From positions 23,427-87,426 of the forward strand of contig JACPWY010000062.1 in the NCBI GenBank assembly GCA_016196825.1: 64,000 nt of DNA. The letters run 5' to 3'. Within the stretch, counting starts at the first letter, position 1. Every line of letters begins with the position of its first letter. This DNA comes from Deltaproteobacteria bacterium. Its GTDB lineage: Bacteria; Bdellovibrionota; FAC87; UBA2466. This document shows, in pieces, positions 60,592-64,000 of the stretch. Made by a program: the position numbers and the translations under genes. The notes under the pieces were generated by a model, which ran no database searches, had not been told where the DNA came from, and saw nothing but the letters and a program-made list of their open reading frames with translations.

Positions 60592-61233
60592 ATGCGAAAA
60601 TTCCTGGTGATAACATCGTTTTGCTGGAGTCTCGTGGTGGTGGCTGCTGTGCAAAGCCGATTGACCTCGCTTTCTGAAGGACTATCCCGCGGACAAATAG
60701 AGCTTAAGAACGACTCATATAATGAAGCCGGTGGCCCCGCGTATCTGCAGTTGGGATTCGTGAAGGGGGAAAAGGCCGCTGTTTGGATACCGGTTCCGGC
60801 CAAAGTGAAGGTGCTGAAGGTGGATGCCTTTCGCGTGCTGATCAATGGGCAAAGGGAGTTCCAGGATGACCCGTTGTCGGTCTTCTTTCAAATGACCATC
60901 GCTCGGGATGGAAAATACTCCACCTCCATCGCTCCGGAAATTGAGAATGCGGCCCAGATCACCGCCGGCCCCTATTGGAACGACATACCGGCCCAGGGCG
61001 CTCGGGGCCGTGGATTGGGTTGCGCTGCTGGCGGCATGCTCGTCGGGGCGGCGCTCGAATTCACCCACGACGGCGCCCCCTCGGTCCACCGCTCTGAGAC
61101 GCTGAAAAACCCGCTGGGCAATCTCATCTATGCGATCCCGGGCGGGTGGAATCTCTCTCAAACTTACGGTGTGCGCGGCGACTGGATTCTCAGGATCATG
61201 GGTCACGAGGCGGCTGCCGGGGAATGCCCTTGA
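60592..61233 (+). CDS. Exported protein of unknown function
   Basis: The ATG at 60592 follows AAAGGAGAG and starts a signal peptide (MRKFLVITSFCWSLVVVAAVQS); the 306-aa track ORF includes 93 unsupported codons. The 213-aa product has a beta-rich mature domain ('AAVWIPVPAKVKVLKVDAFRVLIN') and a Gly-rich segment ('GRGLGCAAGGMLVG') near residue 145. Family not recognised. It overlaps the SDR gene by 10 bases. Confidence 0.65.
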   Translation: MRKFLVITSFCWSLVVVAAVQSRLTSLSEGLSRGQIELKNDSYNEAGGPAYLQLGFVKGEKAAVWIPVPAKVKVLKVDAFRVLINGQREFQDDPLSVFFQMTIARDGKYSTSIAPEIENAAQITAGPYWNDIPAQGARGRGLGCAAGGMLVGAALEFTHDGAPSVHRSETLKNPLGNLIYAIPGGWNLSQTYGVRGDWILRIMGHEAAAGECP

Positions 61234-61964
61234 AATTGAGCGGAAATACATTTCTTATCACGGGCGGGAGCGCAGGCATCGGACTTGCGCTCGCCCGGCG
61301 ATTTCTCGAACGTGACAACACGGTCATTATCTGCGGCCGATCACAGGCTCGGCTGCAGGAGGCTCTGGGAATACACAAGGGCCTGAAGGGGCGAGTGTGC
61401 GATGTGGGAAACGTCTCAGAGCGGCTCGAGCTCGCACGCTGGATTCGGGAGAATTACCCTCACACCAATTGCCTCGTGAACAACGCCGGTGTTCAACGGC
61501 GCATGGAACTCGAGAATGATGAGCCCTGGGAGGCGGTCCAGGCCGAGCTTCGAATCAACCTTGAAGCCCCCATCCACCTCTGCAGACTCTTCGCGCCCCT
61601 CTTGAAGAAAAATGCCTCCGCCACCATTCTCAACGTCACCTCGGGCCTTTCGTTCGTACCCTTGGCGAATGTCCCCGTGTATTCGGCAACCAAGGCCGCG
61701 CTCCATTCCTTCACTCAGTCTTTAAGACACCAATACCACGGGAAGATTGAGGTGATCGAGATCATCCCGCCAGCTGTACAAACCGATCTTGGCGGCCCGG
61801 GACTCCATGATTTTGGTGTCCCACTGGATGAGTTCGCGGATTCGATAGTTGCCCAGCTGGCGTCAAATGAGCGCGAGGTCGCATACGGGAGTGCGGCGTT
61901 CAACCGCACGGCCTCTCGCGCCGACCTAGATGAGGTCTTTCGGCATATAAACTCCAAACCGTGA
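61224..61964 (+). CDS. Short-chain dehydrogenase/reductase (DltE-like)
   Basis: The start ATG 61224 lies within the last bases of the upstream gene. Classical SDR: 'FLITGGSAGIGLALA' (TGxxxGIG), 'VNNAGVQ' (NNAG), Ser in 'NVTSGLS', 'YSATK' (YxxxK) and 'IPPAVQTDL'. 246 aa. The whole chain, including 'ASATILNVTSGLSFVPLANVPVYSATKAALHSFTQSLR', resembles the DltE subgroup. NAD(P)-dependent; substrate unknown. Confidence 0.9.
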   Translation: MPLKLSGNTFLITGGSAGIGLALARRFLERDNTVIICGRSQARLQEALGIHKGLKGRVCDVGNVSERLELARWIRENYPHTNCLVNNAGVQRRMELENDEPWEAVQAELRINLEAPIHLCRLFAPLLKKNASATILNVTSGLSFVPLANVPVYSATKAALHSFTQSLRHQYHGKIEVIEIIPPAVQTDLGGPGLHDFGVPLDEFADSIVAQLASNEREVAYGSAAFNRTASRADLDEVFRHINSKP

Positions 61965-62024
61965 AAAATTCGCCACAATTGGTCTGCCAATAGTTACACA
62001 CTTTCCGCTGATCCTATCGGCATC

Positions 62025-63086
62025 ATGAGATCCATTGGGCTCATTCTGGTACTCGCAATCATGGGATGTGGTCGCACGGAGATTCAATTCAATCCAACCT
62101 CGGCCGAAAATCCCAACACCACCGTCAATCAACAGGGGCCAACTTCAAATTGCCCATCAACCTTTTCCTCGGGCAACGGCTCCTCACTGAGTCCTTACGC
62201 AATCAATAACAAATGTGACTTTGAGCTCTTGAGCACGTCCGCAACCGACCTGAGCAAATATTTCTCGCTCACACAGGATGTCGACGTCGCTGGCGTCACG
62301 CCCCACACGGGTGGAGACTTCACCGGTCACTTTGAAGGCAACAATCACACACTGAATCACCTCACCTCTGCCTACTCGATGTTTGAATTCAACTCCGGCA
62401 CGATCCAAAATCTTTCCGTGACCAACGCCGTGATCTCGCGCCCCATAGGCACGAGTGGCGGACGAGCCGGGGTGATTGTGGGCACCAACAACACCACGGG
62501 CCAGATCATCAACTGCCAGGCCTCTGGTGAAATTGACAACGGATACTACTTTATCGGCGGTCTCGTGGGGCTGAACAGCGGAACGATCACCCACTCGCTC
62601 GCCAACGTCGCAGTGAACGGAGTCGCTGGCATCGGCGGCCTTGTCGGCGTCAACGCCGGAACCATTTCTCAGAGTCTCTCCCTCGGAAAAGCGACTGCAT
62701 CAGCCTCTGGAGCCATGGCGAGCAACTCAGGCTCTGGCGGCCTGACTGGCTCAAACACCGGCACGATTCAGGATAGCTTTGCGTTGGGGGCAGCGGTGGG
62801 AACAGATCAGGTGGGCGGGCTCATCGGCTACAATTCCGGTGTGGTGATCAACGTTTTCTCAGCCGGAGCCGTAACGGGCGGAACCAACGTGGGCGGACTC
62901 ATCGGCAGCGTCTCCGGGGGAAGCGTCACCAACGGATTCTGGGATCTCTCGACAAGTCTCCAGGCCTCAAGCGCCGCGGGCAGCGGGCAGTCAACAGCCA
63001 ACATGCAACTCCAAGCCACCTTCACCGGTTATGATTTCTCAACCGTCTGGTATCCCCCCGCGTCGGGTTATCCAAGCCTTCGGTGA
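62025..63086 (+). CDS. GLUG-repeat lipoprotein (adhesin-like)
   Basis: The lipobox 'LAIMGC' (C15) marks a lipoprotein. After a Ser/Asn-rich linker the chain is built of GLUG repeats such as 'GGLVGLNSGTITHS', 'GGLVGVNAGTISQS', 'GGLTGSNTGTIQDS' and 'GGLIGYNSGVVINV', which form a right-handed beta helix as in secreted proteases and adhesins. It has a C-terminal 'FWDLSTS' motif often seen after GLUG arrays. A surface adhesion or binding role is inferred; no catalytic domain. Confidence 0.85.
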   Translation: MRSIGLILVLAIMGCGRTEIQFNPTSAENPNTTVNQQGPTSNCPSTFSSGNGSSLSPYAINNKCDFELLSTSATDLSKYFSLTQDVDVAGVTPHTGGDFTGHFEGNNHTLNHLTSAYSMFEFNSGTIQNLSVTNAVISRPIGTSGGRAGVIVGTNNTTGQIINCQASGEIDNGYYFIGGLVGLNSGTITHSLANVAVNGVAGIGGLVGVNAGTISQSLSLGKATASASGAMASNSGSGGLTGSNTGTIQDSFALGAAVGTDQVGGLIGYNSGVVINVFSAGAVTGGTNVGGLIGSVSGGSVTNGFWDLSTSLQASSAAGSGQSTANMQLQATFTGYDFSTVWYPPASGYPSLR

Positions 63087-63233
63087 CAAATCCCGCTGAT
63101 TTGAAGACAGCTTGATCAGGCAAATTGTCTTACCTTAGAGCAGCGACAGGGTAATTTCACATAAACTCTCCGACCGAACATCTCCCGTAGTCGATTGTCG
63201 CTGAGCGATATCCCCAAGCCGCGATGATGAACG

Positions 63234-64000
63234 CTAGAAAGTCATCACCGGTCCCGTCCTCCTTTTCACACTCCAGCGATCCGCCCAATGGAGATAGCTA
63301 TGATGATTGGAGCAGAGTGTGGTCAGATTCTCTAGGACATCAACGCCACCAAGATGCACAGGTATGATGTGATGAATATGCAGGAAGCGCCGCTCTTCGC
63401 ACCTTGTGCCGTCAGGGTGAATGTGTGTGCACTGGTGTTTGTCTCTAAGAGCTATGTCATAACGTAGTTTCCAGCGAAGATGATTACGCTTGTGCTGAAT
63501 TATCGGCTGAGCGGGCTGCGCAACACTAGCCACAGGCCGCTCAGGCGATGATGTTTGGGTGTTTTTCTGAGTGGCACTTCTCATTGCCCGGGAAATGAGA
63601 TCGTGCTTAGCCGTACACTCTTCCGTGATGATCTGAAGCGTTTCGGTCAACGTTAAACTACGCTTTCTTTTGGAAGAGTAAGTATTTTGCAGATTCTTTA
63701 GAGCGGTCAGGAGCTCATGCGGCACTGAGAGCGTGACCTCCGAGTGGGTGCTGCAGATGGGGCGCGTGATTTCGCGCCTCTTCCCCGGAAAACGCTTTTT
63801 AAGCTCACATTCAAGGCCCCGTTTGGTTTGCGTGGAGGCCAACTCTAGGAGTTCCTCTTCATTATGCTTGTTGATAACTTTAAGGAGCAGCGTGGCATTA
63901 GATACCGACAATGAACCTCGATCAATCAGCTCAAGCATCTTGGGACATTCCCTGCTCTTTCGGGCAATGCCTACGAGTGAATAGGCCTGAAAATCGCTCA
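63234..64000 (-). CDS. HNH endonuclease family protein (5' partial, start beyond the window)
   Basis: The track starts at 63938, but the frame stays open to the window edge and reads 'SDFQAYSLVGIARKSRECPK' before 'MLELIDRGSLSVSNA', so the gene continues past base 64000. The C-terminal nuclease has 'CTHIHPDGTRC', the HHI core ('LHIHHIIPVHLGG') and 'CSNHH'. The N-terminal helical part and a middle 'VTLSVPHELLTALKNLQ' match the HNH gene at 3834-4475, so they are paralogues. Such genes occur in several dispersed copies in related genomes; a link to mobile DNA is likely but not shown here. Confidence 0.85.
   Translation of the reverse strand, partial: SDFQAYSLVGIARKSRECPKMLELIDRGSLSVSNATLLLKVINKHNEEELLELASTQTKRGLECELKKRFPGKRREITRPICSTHSEVTLSVPHELLTALKNLQNTYSSKRKRSLTLTETLQIITEECTAKHDLISRAMRSATQKNTQTSSPERPVASVAQPAQPIIQHKRNHLRWKLRYDIALRDKHQCTHIHPDGTRCEERRFLHIHHIIPVHLGGVDVLENLTTLCSNHHSYLHWADRWSVKRRTGPVMTF

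Overview
The window is high-GC bacterial chromosome, about 58-60 % G+C by eye, densely packed on both strands with very short intergenic gaps. The gene content suggests a Bdellovibrionota or other delta-lineage relative. The evidence for this is a Glt/Agl-type trans-envelope operon (FHA plus AgmX/PglI tail, TPR proteins, myxo-type outer-membrane barrel), the many exported proteins and lipoproteins without recognisable enzyme domains, and two members of a family of HNH endonucleases I associate with such genomes. The assignment is inference from gene families; no rRNA is present to test it.

Layout. 1-14 kb: the end of a secreted metalloprotease/beta-propeller/outer-membrane-barrel fusion, an exported protein with a strong terminator, an HNH endonuclease, a giant exported protein (about 2146 aa) translationally coupled to a lipoprotein, a RelE/ParE-type toxin-antitoxin pair with an operator-like palindrome, and an S41 (Ctp) protease. 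14-28 kb: a solitary TadG-like protein, tsaD, small exported proteins including an EF-hand lipoprotein, a guanine deaminase, a TolB-propeller/Kelch protein, then a housekeeping run of rsmA, a beta-barrel protein, panB, panC, a DUF502 membrane protein, smpB and elbB. These are mostly linked by ATGA-type overlaps. An AT-richer exported protein and a HAD phosphatase follow. 28.2-29.5 kb: tRNA-Gly(GCC) followed by a small AT-rich accessory patch (retropepsin-like protease and DUF4160 in divergent overlap). 29.5-38.6 kb: a cysteine-rich exported peptide coupled to a ferritin-like protein, a 209-bp near-palindromic element, tpx, an exported NADAR-domain protein, a small barrel protein, a membrane protein, an aldo/keto reductase, a proline-rich exported protein and a UshA-type nucleotidase lipoprotein.

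38.6-49.6 kb is a seven-gene minus-strand operon with one good promoter at its head. It encodes an outer-membrane barrel, three TPR proteins, a GltF-like protein, a GltG-like FHA/TonB-like protein and a large coiled-coil exported protein, which together look like an envelope-spanning machine related to the myxobacterial gliding (Glt) complex. 49.7-57.4 kb is the conserved translation block ilvE, thrS, infC, rpmI, rplT, pheS, pheT; infC begins with ATT and was truncated in the ORF track. 57.4-64 kb holds a large exported coiled-coil protein, an exported unknown coupled to a DltE-like SDR, a GLUG-repeat lipoprotein and an HNH endonuclease that runs off the end of the window.

Many starts in the ORF track were moved to internal starts on the basis of ribosome binding sites, signal peptides and family length. 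No CRISPR array, transposase, integrase or prophage was seen.
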